Origin: Microbacterium aerolatum
GTDB lineage: Bacteria > Actinomycetota > Actinomycetes > Actinomycetales > Microbacteriaceae
Length of the DNA: 64,000 nucleotides
Reading direction: 5' to 3'
Assembly: GCF_007988825.1 (NCBI RefSeq)
Contig: NZ_BJUW01000003.1
Span: 248,001-312,000, forward strand
Made by a program: the position numbers and the translations under genes
In this document: in pieces, positions 16,003 to 24,745 of the stretch
How positions within the stretch are numbered: the first letter of the stretch is position 1
Layout of the letters: each line of letters starts with the position of its first letter
The notes under the pieces: generated by a model
The model's database searches: none
What the model saw: only the letters and a program-made list of their open reading frames with translations
Told to the model about the DNA's origin: nothing

Positions 16003-16767
16003 ATGCAGATCAAGGGATCCGGTGCACTGATCACGGGTGGTGCCTCCGGCCTCGGCCTCGCGACCGCACGTGCGCTCGCCGCAGCAGGAGCGCACGTCAC
16101 GCTGCTCGATCTGCCGTCATCCGCCGGTGCAGAGATGGCGGCGGAGCTCGGCGGGACCTTCGCGCCGGGCGATGTCACGAGCCCCGAGGATGCCGCCTCC
16201 GCGGTGGCCACGGCGAACGAGAACGCGCCGCTGCGAATCGTCGTCAACTGCGCCGGCATCGCCCCGCCCGCCAAGGTCCTCGACCGCGACGGCACCCCCG
16301 CCGTCCTCGCGGATTTCGAGCGCGTCGTCCGCATGAACCTCGTCGGGACGTTCAATGTCACTTCGCAGGCAGCAGCAGTCATCGCGAAGAATGAGCCGTC
16401 GGACGGGTCGACCGACCGCGGCGTCATCGTGAACACGGCATCCGTCGCCGCGTTCGACGGGCAGATCGGCCAGCCGGCGTATTCGGCATCCAAGGGCGGC
16501 GTGCACGCCATGACCCTCCCGATCGCGCGCGAACTGGCGCGCTACGGCATCCGCGTCTGCACGATCGCGCCGGGGATCATGGAGACGCCGATGCTCGCCG
16601 GCCTCCCCGAAGCAGCGCAGGCCTCGCTCGGCCAGCAGGTGCCGTACCCCGCCCGGCTCGGAAAGCCGACCGAGTACGCCGCGCTCGTGCAGAGCATCGT
16701 CGAGAACGGCTACCTCAACGGCGAGACCATCCGCCTCGACGGTGCCATCCGCATGGCACCCAAGTGA
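16003..16767 (+). CDS. SDR family oxidoreductase, 3-hydroxyacyl-CoA dehydrogenase type II-like
   Basis: Short-chain dehydrogenase of 254 residues. The cofactor motif is [10 protein letters not shown], the aspartate DLPSS follows the second strand (NAD preference), and the catalytic set is Ser in [11 protein letters not shown], Tyr-Lys in YSASKGG. Overall it resembles human HSD17B10/3-hydroxy-2-methylbutyryl-CoA dehydrogenases used in isoleucine and fatty-acid oxidation. AAGGAG lies 8 bases before the ATG. The next SDR gene follows after 85 bp in the same direction. Confidence 0.85.
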   Translation: MQIKGSGALITGGASGLGLATARALAAAGAHVTLLDLPSSAGAEMAAELGGTFAPGDVTSPEDAASAVATANENAPLRIVVNCAGIAPPAKVLDRDGTPAVLADFERVVRMNLVGTFNVTSQAAAVIAKNEPSDGSTDRGVIVNTASVAAFDGQIGQPAYSASKGGVHAMTLPIARELARYGIRVCTIAPGIMETPMLAGLPEAAQASLGQQVPYPARLGKPTEYAALVQSIVENGYLNGETIRLDGAIRMAPK

Positions 16768-16852
16768 GTCGGCACGGCTGCTCAGGTCGCGATCTCTGCC
16801 GTTCTGAGCACCGGATGACAGCAGAATCCGCGACCCGAAACCGAGGAGAGAC

Positions 16853-17686
16853 ATGACCACCCTGGCCGGTAAGACCATCCTGATGTCCGGCGGCAGCCGC
16901 GGCATCGGCCTCGCGATCGCATTGCGCGCGGCGCGTGACGGTGCGAACATCGCCATGCTTGCGAAGACCGACACCCCGCATCCGAAGCTCGAGGGCACGA
17001 TTCACACCGCCGCCGAGCAGATTCGCGCGGCCGGAGGCAACGCGCTGCCGATCGTCGGAGACGTGCGCGAGGACGACGACATCACCGAGGCCGTCATGAC
17101 GACGCAGGGCGAGTTCGGCGGCATCGACATCGTCATCAACAACGCCAGCGTCATCGACCTGTCGCGCTCGCTCGATCTCGGCGCGAAGAAGTACGACCTC
17201 ATGCAGGACGTCAACGTCCGCGGCACGTTCATGCTGTCGCGCGCAGCGATCCCGCAGCTGCGCGAGGCCGCGAACCCGCACATCCTCTCGCTGTCGCCGC
17301 CGCTGAACCCGACGCCGAAGTGGCTCGGCGCGCACACCGGCTACACCCTCGCGAAGTACGGCATGACCATGGTCACGCTCGGGCTGGCCGCGGAGTTCGC
17401 ATCGGACGGCATCGCCGCGAACACGCTGTGGCCGCGCACGACGATCGCGACCGCCGCGGTGCAGAACCTGCTCGGCGGCGACAAGGTGATGGCCGCCAGC
17501 CGTACCGCCGACATCTACGCGGATGCCGCGTACGCCGTGCTCACCAAGCAGGCAGCCGAGTACAGCGGGCAGAGCCTCATCGTCGAGGACGTACTGGAAG
17601 CGGATGGCGTCACAGACTTCTCCGGCTACGCCGCCATCCCCGGCACCCCCGACGATCGCTTGTTCCCCGACATCTTCCTCGACTGA
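16853..17686 (+). CDS. SDR family oxidoreductase, HSDL2-like
   Basis: 277 residues. It has the cofactor motif SGGSRGIGLA, the NNAS motif, and Tyr-Lys in GYTLAKYGM. The sequence LSLSPPLNPTPKWLGAHTGYT is typical of HSDL2-type proteins, whose physiological substrate is not well established; a fatty acyl role is assumed. GAGGAGAG lies just before the ATG. A strong inverted repeat behind the gene probably ends transcription. Confidence 0.85.
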   Translation: MTTLAGKTILMSGGSRGIGLAIALRAARDGANIAMLAKTDTPHPKLEGTIHTAAEQIRAAGGNALPIVGDVREDDDITEAVMTTQGEFGGIDIVINNASVIDLSRSLDLGAKKYDLMQDVNVRGTFMLSRAAIPQLREAANPHILSLSPPLNPTPKWLGAHTGYTLAKYGMTMVTLGLAAEFASDGIAANTLWPRTTIATAAVQNLLGGDKVMAASRTADIYADAAYAVLTKQAAEYSGQSLIVEDVLEADGVTDFSGYAAIPGTPDDRLFPDIFLD

Positions 17687-17713
17687 CCCGCGCGCCGCGC
17701 TCGAACGGCCCCC

Positions 17714-17780
17714 CGAGATTGCATTCCGCGGCCGAAACCGCCGGAAATGCAGGCGATCTCGGCCGCGGAATGCAATCTCG
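17714..17780. terminator. large inverted repeat between convergent genes, probable bidirectional terminator
   Basis: Two perfect 22-bp arms (17714-17735 and 17759-17780; arm core GATTGCATTCCGCGGCCG) enclose a 23-nt loop that itself holds CGCC...GGCG. It lies between the convergent HSDL2-like and TSUP genes. The exactness of the arms suggests it could also be a copy of a mobile palindrome. Confidence 0.75.
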
Positions 17781-17795
17781 CAGGGTGGGCGGGCG

Positions 17796-18542
17796 TCAGA
17801 ACAGCAGGTAGACGGCGCCGACGATCGTGAGGCCGATCACCATGCGGTCGAACACCTGCTGCTTCATCCGGCGAGCCAGCCAGAGCCCGGCGAACGCCCC
17901 GGCGACGACGAGCGGGACGAGCGCGGCATCCATCAGGAGCACCTGGCCGTCGAACAGGCCGATGCCTGCGAGGAACGGCACCTTGAACAGGTTCACGATC
18001 GCGAAGAACCACGCCGAGGTGCCCAGGAACACTTGCACCGGTGTGCGCATCGCGAGGAAGTACATCGACATCACCGGTCCTGCGGCGTTCGCGACCATGG
18101 TCGTGAAGCCGGCCAGCGCGCCGTAGCCGGATGCGGCGATGATGCCGTGGGCGGCGGGCGCGGCATCCGCCCTGCGCTGCCGCCATCTGCGCCACAGGGT
18201 GACGGCGATCATCGCCAGCAGGATGATCGCGATCGCGCGTCGGACGATGGCGTCGTCGCCGACGGCGAGGAACGCGAAGCCGGCGAGCAACCCCACGAGC
18301 ACCGCGGGCGCTAGACGCAGCAGGCTCGGCCAGTGCGCGTGCCGCCGGTACGCGATCAACGCGAACACGTCGCCGACGATGAGCAGCAGCAGGAGCGCGG
18401 CCGTCGACGTGCGCGCCGGCAGCACGGTCGCGAAGATCGCGACGGGCAGGATGCCGCCGCCGGGGATCGCGGTCTTCGCCAGGCCCACCGTCACCGCCGC
18501 GATGCCGAGAGCGACCCAAGCCCACGGCAGCAATTCGGTCAT
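17796..18542 (-). CDS. TSUP (TauE/SafE) family membrane transporter
   Basis: 248 residues with about seven or eight helices and the internal two-fold pattern of TSUP proteins: LAKTAIPGGGILPVAIFATVLP in the first half and GFTTMVANAAGPVMSMYFLA in the second. The family exports sulfite, sulfonates or organic acids. The start 2 bp behind the KDPG aldolase stop shows an operon with that gene. A role in exporting an acid made during sugar-acid breakdown is possible but is inference. Confidence 0.85.
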   Translation of the reverse strand: MTELLPWAWVALGIAAVTVGLAKTAIPGGGILPVAIFATVLPARTSTAALLLLLIVGDVFALIAYRRHAHWPSLLRLAPAVLVGLLAGFAFLAVGDDAIVRRAIAIILLAMIAVTLWRRWRQRRADAAPAAHGIIAASGYGALAGFTTMVANAAGPVMSMYFLAMRTPVQVFLGTSAWFFAIVNLFKVPFLAGIGLFDGQVLLMDAALVPLVVAGAFAGLWLARRMKQQVFDRMVIGLTIVGAVYLLF

Positions 18543-18544
18543 GC

Positions 18545-19183
18545 TCAGCCGCGGACGGCGGAGAGCGCGGCGGCGAATCGCGCGGCGCGCTGGGTGATGT
18601 CGTCCCAGTCCTCGGCCTTGATCGACGCGGAGTTCGCCAGGTCGCCGCCGGCGCCGACGGCCACCGACCCTGCCGCGAACCATTCGGCGAGGTTGTCTGG
18701 CTTCACGCCGCCGGTGGGCATGAGCGGAGCATCCGGGAACGGTCCGCGCAGCGCGCCCAGGTACGAGGGCCCGCCGAGGGATGCCGGGAAGATCTTCACC
18801 ACGTCGACCCCGAGCGCCAGCGCGCCCATGACCTCGGTCGGCGTCATCGCACCGGTCATGACGACCGCGCCGGTGTCGAGCATCGCGCGCGTCAGGTCGG
18901 GCAGTGTGCCGGGGCTCACCAGGAACTCGGCGCCGGCGTCGGCGGCGGCCTGCGCCTGCTCGGCGGTCGTGACGGTGCCGGCGCCGATGTAGGCGGCATC
19001 CCCGTGGCGTGCGATGAGCTCGCGGATGACGGACGGGGCGTCCGGGGTCGAGTACGTGACCTCGATGCCGGTGATGCCGCCGCGAATGATCGCCTCGGCG
19101 GTCTCGAGTGCGAGCTCGGGGGAGGGTGCTCGCAGGACGGCGAGGACGCCGGAGGTGCGTGCGCGGGCGAGGCGGTCGGTCAT
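18545..19183 (-). CDS. eda: 2-keto-3-deoxy-6-phosphogluconate (KDPG/KHG) aldolase
   Basis: Class I aldolase, 212 residues, cleaving 2-keto-3-deoxy phospho-sugar acids to pyruvate and glyceraldehyde 3-phosphate or similar. The conserved glutamate lies in GIEVTYSTPD and the Schiff-base lysine in VKIFPASLGGP. AAGGAG lies before the ATG that gives MTDRLARAR. No 6-phosphogluconate dehydratase is nearby, so the exact substrate (gluconate, galactonate or hexuronate branch) is open. A yTGTmATTACAr operator 46 bp upstream (19229-19240) links it to the sugar genes at 28, 36 and 45 kb. Confidence 0.9.
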   Translation of the reverse strand: MTDRLARARTSGVLAVLRAPSPELALETAEAIIRGGITGIEVTYSTPDAPSVIRELIARHGDAAYIGAGTVTTAEQAQAAADAGAEFLVSPGTLPDLTRAMLDTGAVVMTGAMTPTEVMGALALGVDVVKIFPASLGGPSYLGALRGPFPDAPLMPTGGVKPDNLAEWFAAGSVAVGAGGDLANSASIKAEDWDDITQRAARFAAALSAVRG

Positions 19184-19228
19184 GAGGCTCCTTGATCGGG
19201 GTGCCGTCCCATTCTGCTGGATCGCAAC

Positions 19229-19240
19229 CTGTAATGACAA
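19229..19240. promoter_or_regulatory. operator copy (a), eda promoter
   Basis: CTGTAATGACAA; on the minus strand TTGTCATTACAG. Member of the yTGTmATTACAr family also seen at 28315, 28342, 36549, 45207 and 45222. Confidence 0.6.
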
Positions 19241-19286
19241 CCGAGCGGGATGCCAGCGCCCCAGCGCGTTCCCACCCGTGAGCCCG

Positions 19287-19292
19287 TACCCT
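19287..19292 (+). promoter_or_regulatory. -10 box of rlmN
   Basis: TACCCT, 7 bases before the ATG at 19300. A GGAGG also lies in this interval, so the message may be leaderless or have a very short leader. Confidence 0.4.
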
Positions 19293-19299
19293 GGAGGGT

Positions 19300-20559
19300 A
19301 TGACCGAGAACTCCCGCATCCGCTCGACGGGGCCCGCGAAAACGCAGGTGCGCCCGCGCACCGAGGGCTGGACCCAGAAGACGGACGAGTCCGGTCGTCC
19401 GCTGCTGCAGTTCGCCAGCCCGAAGCGCGGCAAGCCGCCGGTGCACCTTGCCGACCTCACCCCGGCCGAGCGTGCCGAGAAGGTCAAGGAGCTGGGGCTT
19501 CCCGGCTTCCGCGCCAAGCAACTGTCGACGCACTACTTCACGCACTACACGTCCGATCCGGCGCACATGACCGACCTCCCGGCCGCGCAGCGCGACGAGC
19601 TCGTCGCCGGCATGCTGCCGCCGCTGCTCACCGAGGTGCGGCGACTGGAGACCGACAAGGGCGACACGATCAAGTTCCTGTGGCGCCTGCACGACGGTGC
19701 GCTCGTCGAGTCCGTCCTGATGCGCTACCCCGGTCGCATCACGCTGTGCGTCTCGAGCCAGGCCGGCTGCGGCATGAACTGCCCGTTCTGCGCCACCGGC
19801 CAGGCGGGCCTCACGCGCAACATGTCGACCGCCGAGATCATCGAGCAGATCGTGCGCGCCAACCGCCTCATCGCGAACGGCGAGCTCGGCGGCAAGAAGG
19901 CCGACGACCACAGCATGGAGCGCGTGAGCAACATCGTCTTCATGGGCATGGGAGAGCCGCTTGCCAACTACAAGCGAGTGATGGATGCCGTGCGCATCAT
20001 GGTCGCCCCGCAGCCCGACGGCCTCGGAATGAGCGCCCGCGGCATCACCGTCTCGACGGTCGGCCTGGTGCCGGCGATCCGCAAGCTCGCCGACGAGAAC
20101 ATCCCGGTGACGTTCGCGCTCTCGCTGCACGCGCCCGACGACCACCTGCGCGACGAGCTCATCCCGGTCAACTCCCGCTGGAAGGTCGACGAGGCACTGG
20201 ATGCCGCGCGCGAGTACTACGAGAAGACCGGACGCCGCGTCTCGATCGAGTACGCGCTCATCAAGGACATGAACGACCACGCCTGGCGCGCCGACCTGCT
20301 GGCGGAGAAGCTCAACCAGCGCGGCCGCGGTTGGGTGCACGTCAACCCGATCCCGCTGAACCCGACTCCTGGCTCGGTGTGGACCTCGTCAGAGAAGGAC
20401 GTCACGGACGAGTTCGTGCGCCGCCTGAACGACGCCGGCATCCCGACCACCCTGCGCGATACCCGCGGCAAGGAGATCGACGGAGCCTGCGGTCAGCTCG
20501 TCGCCACCACCGAAGACGAGGCTGCCGCGGCTGCGGTCAATGCGGCGCAGCCGCGTTGA
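19300..20559 (+). CDS. rlmN: 23S rRNA (adenine2503-C2) methyltransferase
   Basis: Radical SAM enzyme that methylates A2503 of 23S rRNA and A37 of some tRNAs, aiding translational accuracy. The radical SAM cysteines are Cys157, Cys161 and Cys164 in [23 protein letters not shown] (SAM contact) and the methyl-carrying cysteine in [15 protein letters not shown] are present. At 419 residues it is slightly long owing to a basic N-terminal stretch. It stands alone between the sugar genes and the DUF4407 gene. Confidence 0.95.
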   Translation: MTENSRIRSTGPAKTQVRPRTEGWTQKTDESGRPLLQFASPKRGKPPVHLADLTPAERAEKVKELGLPGFRAKQLSTHYFTHYTSDPAHMTDLPAAQRDELVAGMLPPLLTEVRRLETDKGDTIKFLWRLHDGALVESVLMRYPGRITLCVSSQAGCGMNCPFCATGQAGLTRNMSTAEIIEQIVRANRLIANGELGGKKADDHSMERVSNIVFMGMGEPLANYKRVMDAVRIMVAPQPDGLGMSARGITVSTVGLVPAIRKLADENIPVTFALSLHAPDDHLRDELIPVNSRWKVDEALDAAREYYEKTGRRVSIEYALIKDMNDHAWRADLLAEKLNQRGRGWVHVNPIPLNPTPGSVWTSSEKDVTDEFVRRLNDAGIPTTLRDTRGKEIDGACGQLVATTEDEAAAAAVNAAQPR

Positions 20560-20561
20560 GG

Positions 20562-20602
20562 GCGGGTCGGGGCAAGGTTGAGCGAGCGCAGCGAGCCGAA
20601 AC
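20562..20602 (+). repeat. partial intergenic repeat B (copy 2) after rlmN
   Basis: Degenerate copy: GCGGGTCG start and the TTGAGCGAGCGCAGCGAG..GAAACC end are recognisable, with the middle lost. Confidence 0.55.
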
Positions 20603-20681
20603 CCGAGCGGCAGCGGTCAGCTGACGGAATTCCTGAGGGCGCTCGCAGGCGTCTTCCGGCTGTCCCACAGGCGGAGTTTCC

Positions 20682-20687
20682 TAGTCT
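20682..20687 (+). promoter_or_regulatory. -10 box of the DUF4407 gene
   Basis: TAGTCT, 6 bases before the ATG; leaderless transcript likely. Confidence 0.55.
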
Positions 20688-20693
20688 CTAGGG

Positions 20694-22277
20694 ATGTCCT
20701 ATTCCGCACATCGTGACGGCCGCATGGGTTCCGACGGCCGGATCTCGTTCGAAACCGACGGCCAGAACGGCCCGGCAGACGACGACATCGATTTCCTGCG
20801 CGACTACGAGCCGACCGGCAGCGAATCGACAGGCAGCGAGCCGACGGCATCCGACTTCTCGGCTGCGCACGAGCCCGAGACCGAGGAGCTTGCGGATCTG
20901 GAACGCGCTCAGGGCGCCTTCGGCCCGTCCAGGATGAAGCGGACCAAGCCGAAGCGCGCCAAGAAGCCGCGCACGCCAGGCTCGCGCCTGCGCACCATGG
21001 CGATCCTCGGCGGCGCCGACGGCGAAGTGCTCGACCGGGTCCCCGGCGAGACTCCGCGATTCGTGCAGATGTTCTTCGTGCTCGCCGGCACCGCCCTGGT
21101 CTCGGCGATCTCGATGATGTTCGCCCTCACCACCGGTGTGCAGGTGGCCATCTGGCTCGCCGTGCCGCTGGCGATCGTCTGGGCGGCGATCATCTTCAAC
21201 CTCGACCGCTTCCTCACGTCGACCATGACGTCGACCCGCAGCATCGGCAAGCTGATCGGCCTCGCGCTGCCGCGCGTCGCGATGGCGATGCTGATCGGAT
21301 TCCTCGTCGCCGAGCCGCTCGTGCTGCAGGTGTTCCACAACGACATCTCCCGCGAGGTCGCCGCGACGAACATCGTGCAGGCGCAGTCCGATCAGGATGC
21401 TCTGGAGAGCGGCCCGGAACGCAAGGCCCTGGATGCCGCGTCCGAGCGGGTCGCGACCCTCGAGAACCAGGCCGCGACCGGCATCGTCGCGGACACCGAT
21501 TCGGGGTCGGCATCGACTTCCGCTGCGCAGGCCACCGTGGACGACGTCACCGCCAAGATGACCGAGCAGCAGAAGGTGATCGACTCTGCGCGGGCGCTGT
21601 ACCAGTGCGAGCTCACCGGCGAGGGCGCGGGCGAGGTCCCGGGCTGTACGGGTGTGAACGGCGAGGGGTCGAGCTCCGATGCGGCCGAGGCGCAGCTCGC
21701 GCAGGCGCAGCAGACCTACGACGCGCTCGCAGCCCAGCTGCGCACCGCGAACGACGACCTGGCCGCCGCCGAGACGTCGTCGAAGGAGAACACCGCCTCG
21801 TCCGAGTCCGCCAACCGGCAGCAGGCCAACGACCAGTTGCCGGCGGCCCGCGACACGTATCAGCAGGCGCTCGACGCTTACAACGCGCGCGCGGACTCCG
21901 TCGCGGAGGGCAATGCCGGAGCCGTCGGGCTGCTCAGCCAGATCAGCGGCCTGAACCGCCTCGCCGAGAAGGAGCCGACCATCTGGTGGGCGCACTGGCT
22001 GATCGCGGCACTGTTCTTCATGATCGAGCTCCTGCCGGTAATCGTGAAGGTGCTCACCAGCTACGGCGATCCCTCGCTCTACGAGAAGGCGTACGCGATC
22101 CGCAAGCAGGTCGACCTGGACAGGGTGACGGCCGAAGGATTCCGTGACAGAGCGTCGATCGTGACGACCGCGGATGCCGCGGCATCCGACCCCGCGTCCG
22201 ACCCCGGAGGGATCGACGCCGGCGTCCCGACGCAGCCGCTGACGCGCGCCGACCTGCGGGAATCGGTGTCGGTGTAG
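20694..22277 (+). CDS. DUF4407 domain membrane protein
   Basis: 527 residues, function unknown. A polar N-terminus of about 90 residues is followed by a basic patch (KRTKPKRAKKPRTPGSR). Three hydrophobic segments follow between about residues 120 and 215 (FFVLAGTALVSAIS, IWLAVPLAIVWAAI, AMAMLIGFLVAEPL), with DRFL between them as typical for DUF4407. A long Ala/Gln/Glu-rich coiled-coil region comes next (about residues 220-410). A last helix (HWLIAALFFMIELLPVIVKVL) and a polar tail finish the chain. The coiled coil contains two cysteines (YQCELTGEGAGEVPGC) and probably lies outside the cell. Confidence 0.85.
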   Translation: MSYSAHRDGRMGSDGRISFETDGQNGPADDDIDFLRDYEPTGSESTGSEPTASDFSAAHEPETEELADLERAQGAFGPSRMKRTKPKRAKKPRTPGSRLRTMAILGGADGEVLDRVPGETPRFVQMFFVLAGTALVSAISMMFALTTGVQVAIWLAVPLAIVWAAIIFNLDRFLTSTMTSTRSIGKLIGLALPRVAMAMLIGFLVAEPLVLQVFHNDISREVAATNIVQAQSDQDALESGPERKALDAASERVATLENQAATGIVADTDSGSASTSAAQATVDDVTAKMTEQQKVIDSARALYQCELTGEGAGEVPGCTGVNGEGSSSDAAEAQLAQAQQTYDALAAQLRTANDDLAAAETSSKENTASSESANRQQANDQLPAARDTYQQALDAYNARADSVAEGNAGAVGLLSQISGLNRLAEKEPTIWWAHWLIAALFFMIELLPVIVKVLTSYGDPSLYEKAYAIRKQVDLDRVTAEGFRDRASIVTTADAAASDPASDPGGIDAGVPTQPLTRADLRESVSV

Positions 22278-22393
22278 CGTCTCGGCGCGGACGCGGCGGA
22301 TGCCGTGTTGGCGGGCGGGTGCCGTACGAGTCGTGACGATTCTCAGCGCGCAGAGCGGGCGATAGTCATACAGCATGGCTCTGCTGCCCTGCC

Positions 22394-22399
22394 TAGAAT
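22394..22399 (+). promoter_or_regulatory. -10 box of the 164-aa membrane protein gene
   Basis: TAGAAT, 6 bases before the ATG at 22406; leaderless transcript likely. Confidence 0.6.
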
Positions 22400-22405
22400 C
22401 GCGGT

Positions 22406-22900
22406 ATGACCTCATCGCGGCGGGGCACCGTGCTCATCTCGATCGGCGGCGCGCTCGCCGTGGCCGCATACGCCGTGTGGGGTGCGGTGCAGATCACGAT
22501 CCTGACGCCGCTCGCGGCGGCGCCCGGGCTCACCCTTCGCGAGATTCGCGAGGAGATGGCGGCAGTGGGGGAGTCCCCCTCGGATGCCGCGGTCGTGATC
22601 TTCCTCACGCTCGGTGTGGTGTTCGCTGCCGTCGTGGCCCTGATCGTCATCCGCGCCCGTGTCCAGGCCGGTGTCGCAGCGGTGCTCTTCCTCGCACTTC
22701 TGATGCTCGGCGGGCCGGCGCTGTTCGTCGCGTCGTTCGGCCCCGGGATGGCGCTCGCAGACACCTTCGGTGTCGCGGGCGGAGTCTCGGCGCCCGGAGT
22801 GGCACCGCTGTACGCGGTCAGCGCATTCGCCGGGGTCGGATGCATCGTGCTCGGAGTGGCGCTCGCGGTGCGGTCGCGCCCGATCACCGTGACAATCTGA
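22406..22900 (+). CDS. hypothetical membrane protein, 164 aa
   Basis: Four hydrophobic segments (VLISIGGALAVAAYAVWGAV, VVIFLTLGVVFAAVVALIVI, AGVAAVLFLALLMLGGPALF, LYAVSAFAGVGCIVLGVALA) with a polar loop after the first. No recognised family. The start is supported by the -10 box 6 bases upstream. It stands between the DUF4407 gene and an aldo/keto reductase, each apparently with its own promoter. Confidence 0.75.
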   Translation: MTSSRRGTVLISIGGALAVAAYAVWGAVQITILTPLAAAPGLTLREIREEMAAVGESPSDAAVVIFLTLGVVFAAVVALIVIRARVQAGVAAVLFLALLMLGGPALFVASFGPGMALADTFGVAGGVSAPGVAPLYAVSAFAGVGCIVLGVALAVRSRPITVTI

Positions 22901-22930
22901 CACTCTCGCCCAGCGACCGCCTGAAGGTCG

Positions 22931-22936
22931 TAGCGT
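22931..22936 (+). promoter_or_regulatory. -10 box of the aldo/keto reductase gene
   Basis: TAGCGT, 6 bases before the ATG at 22943; leaderless transcript likely. Confidence 0.6.
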
Positions 22937-22942
22937 GGACGC

Positions 22943-23956
22943 ATGGTCAACTATCGTCACCTCGGAAACAGCGGACTCAAGGTCTCGGAGATCACCTTCG
23001 GCAACTGGGTCACCCATGCCTCGCAGGTCGAAGACGACGCCGCGGTCAAGACCGTGCACGCCGCCCTCGACGCCGGAATCACCACATTCGACACCGCCGA
23101 CACCTACGCCAACACGGCGGCCGAGGTCATCCTCGGCAAGGCGCTCGAGGGTCAGCGCCGCGAGAGCCTGGAGATCTTCACGAAGGTCTACTTCCCGACC
23201 GGCCCCAAGGGGCCGAACGACACCGGACTGTCGCGCAAGCACATCCTCGAGTCGATCAACGGTTCGCTCAAGCGCCTCGGCACCGACTACGTCGACCTGT
23301 ACCAGGCGCACCGCTTCGACTACGAGACGCCGCTGGAAGAGACCTTCCAGGCGTTCGCCGACGTGGTTCGTTCCGGCAAGGCGCTGTACATCGGTGTGAG
23401 CGAGTGGACGGCCGAGCAGTTGCGCGAGGGGCACGCGCTGGCCAAGCAGGTGGGTGTGCAGCTGATCTCGAACCAGCCGCAGTACTCGATGCTGCACCGT
23501 GTCATCGAGGGCAAGGTGGTGCCGGCATCCGAAGAGCTCGGCATCTCCCAGATCGTCTGGTCGCCGATGGCGCAGGGCGTGCTCAGCGGCAAGTATCTGC
23601 CCGGCCAGCCGGTGCCGGAGGGCTCGCGCGCGACCGATGAGAAGAGCGGCGCGCACTTCATCCAGCGCTTCCTGAACGATGAGGTGCTGACGGCGGTGCA
23701 GCGGCTGAAGCCCATCGCCGAACAGGCCGGGCTCACGATGCCGCAGCTCGCGATCGCATGGGTGCTGCAGAACCCCAACGTCGCCGCGGCCCTGGTCGGA
23801 GCGTCGCGCCCCGAGCAGCTCGCCGACACGGTCAAGGCCTCGGGAGTGGGACTCGACGCCGACACGCTCGCCGCGATCGATGAGGCCCTCGGAGACACGG
23901 TCAACAGTGACCCGGAGGACACCTACTCGGTCTCGCCGAAGACCCGATTGGTCTGA
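22943..23956 (+). CDS. aldo/keto reductase, voltage-channel beta-subunit-like (AKR6/YghZ type)
   Basis: NADPH-dependent TIM-barrel oxidoreductase of 337 residues. The catalytic Asp-Tyr pair lies in TFDTADTYAN, the lysine in EIFTKVYFP and the histidine in LYQAHRFDYETP. The C-terminal GASRPEQL cofactor motif is present. The layout MVNYRHLGNSGLKVSEITFGN is that of the beta-subunit-like branch acting on aldehydes such as methylglyoxal; the real substrate is unknown. Repeat B copies lie between it and the convergent ACT-domain gene. Confidence 0.88.
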   Translation: MVNYRHLGNSGLKVSEITFGNWVTHASQVEDDAAVKTVHAALDAGITTFDTADTYANTAAEVILGKALEGQRRESLEIFTKVYFPTGPKGPNDTGLSRKHILESINGSLKRLGTDYVDLYQAHRFDYETPLEETFQAFADVVRSGKALYIGVSEWTAEQLREGHALAKQVGVQLISNQPQYSMLHRVIEGKVVPASEELGISQIVWSPMAQGVLSGKYLPGQPVPEGSRATDEKSGAHFIQRFLNDEVLTAVQRLKPIAEQAGLTMPQLAIAWVLQNPNVAAALVGASRPEQLADTVKASGVGLDADTLAAIDEALGDTVNSDPEDTYSVSPKTRLV

Positions 23957-23982
23957 GCCACGGGACGGAGCGAGGAGCTTGC

Positions 23983-24052
23983 GACTCGTCGCTCCGCTCC
24001 TCGCTCAAGCCGTTTCGTCTCCGGCGCTTCGCGCCTCCGCTCAACGACCCGC
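23983..24052 (-). repeat. intergenic repeat B (copy 3), minus orientation
   Basis: Reverse copy ending TCAACGACCCGC. Forms an inverted pair with the copy at 24148-24219, 95 bp apart, between convergent genes. Confidence 0.8.
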
Positions 24053-24147
24053 AAGGGAATCGTCCGCGCGCGGGGAGGTTCCCGCCGGGAGGCTCCAGCG
24101 GGAGAGGTCCCTGCGAAAGCAGCTCCTCCTGTGAAGAGCCTTCAGTT

Positions 24148-24219
24148 GCGGGTCGTTGAGCGGAGACGGCGCAGCCGTCGCAGACGAAACGGGGTGAGTG
24201 AGCGGAGCGAGTCGAAGCC
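24148..24219 (+). repeat. intergenic repeat B (copy 4), plus orientation
   Basis: Full copy from GCGGGTCGTTGAGCG to GAGTCGAAGCC. It ends exactly at the stop codon of the ACT-domain gene (24220). Confidence 0.85.
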
Positions 24220-24726
24220 TCACTCGAGCGTGATGTCGACCTGGAGCTCGGCGGTGAGCCGCTCCAGGTCGGCGCGCAGCGCCGCCAGATCGGCGGATGC
24301 CGGCACCGTCGCCGCCACGGACGCCTCGAACAGGCGGCCGCCGGCCATCGCGGCATCCCGCGTCTCGGTCGTCATGTCCTGGATGCTGAGCTCGTGCGCG
24401 CGCAGCACCGCCGAGACCTCGCGCACGATGCCGGGCCGGTCGTTGCCGAGCACCTGCAGCGTGATGGGCTGTTCGGCGGCGGCCTGAGCATCCGCTCCGG
24501 TGTGCACCGAGACGGTCAGCAGACCGACGAGGGTGCGCAGCGCCTCCTGCAGCTCGTTCTCGCGCTCGGGCGCGACCGACACCTGGATCACTCCGGCGAA
24601 GACGCCGGCGAGCTCGGCGAGTTGACTGCTCTCCCAGTTGCCGCCGTGGGCATCCACGATGTCGGCGACGGCCGCGACGAGGCCAGGGCGATCGGATCCG
24701 GCGACGGTGAGGATCAGAGTGGTCAT
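24220..24726 (-). CDS. protein with two ACT domains, GcvR-like
   Basis: 168 residues made of two ACT modules: the first begins TLILTVAGSDRPGLVAAVADIVDAHGGNW, the second ITLQVLGNDRPGIVREVSAVL. This matches the GcvR-like family of small amino-acid-sensing proteins. In enterobacteria GcvR senses glycine through GcvA, but no GcvA is seen here, so the role is open. It lies 19 bp behind the cysteine-synthase-like gene and is probably co-transcribed with it. Confidence 0.85.
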   Translation of the reverse strand: MTTLILTVAGSDRPGLVAAVADIVDAHGGNWESSQLAELAGVFAGVIQVSVAPERENELQEALRTLVGLLTVSVHTGADAQAAAEQPITLQVLGNDRPGIVREVSAVLRAHELSIQDMTTETRDAAMAGGRLFEASVAATVPASADLAALRADLERLTAELQVDITLE

Positions 24727-24745
24727 GCGGCCAGCGTAGCCGCGG

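Noticed and set aside
24053..24147. Small mobile element bounded by the inverted repeat B copies
   Set aside because: Only 95 bp lies between the copies, with no coding capacity and no visible target-site duplication.
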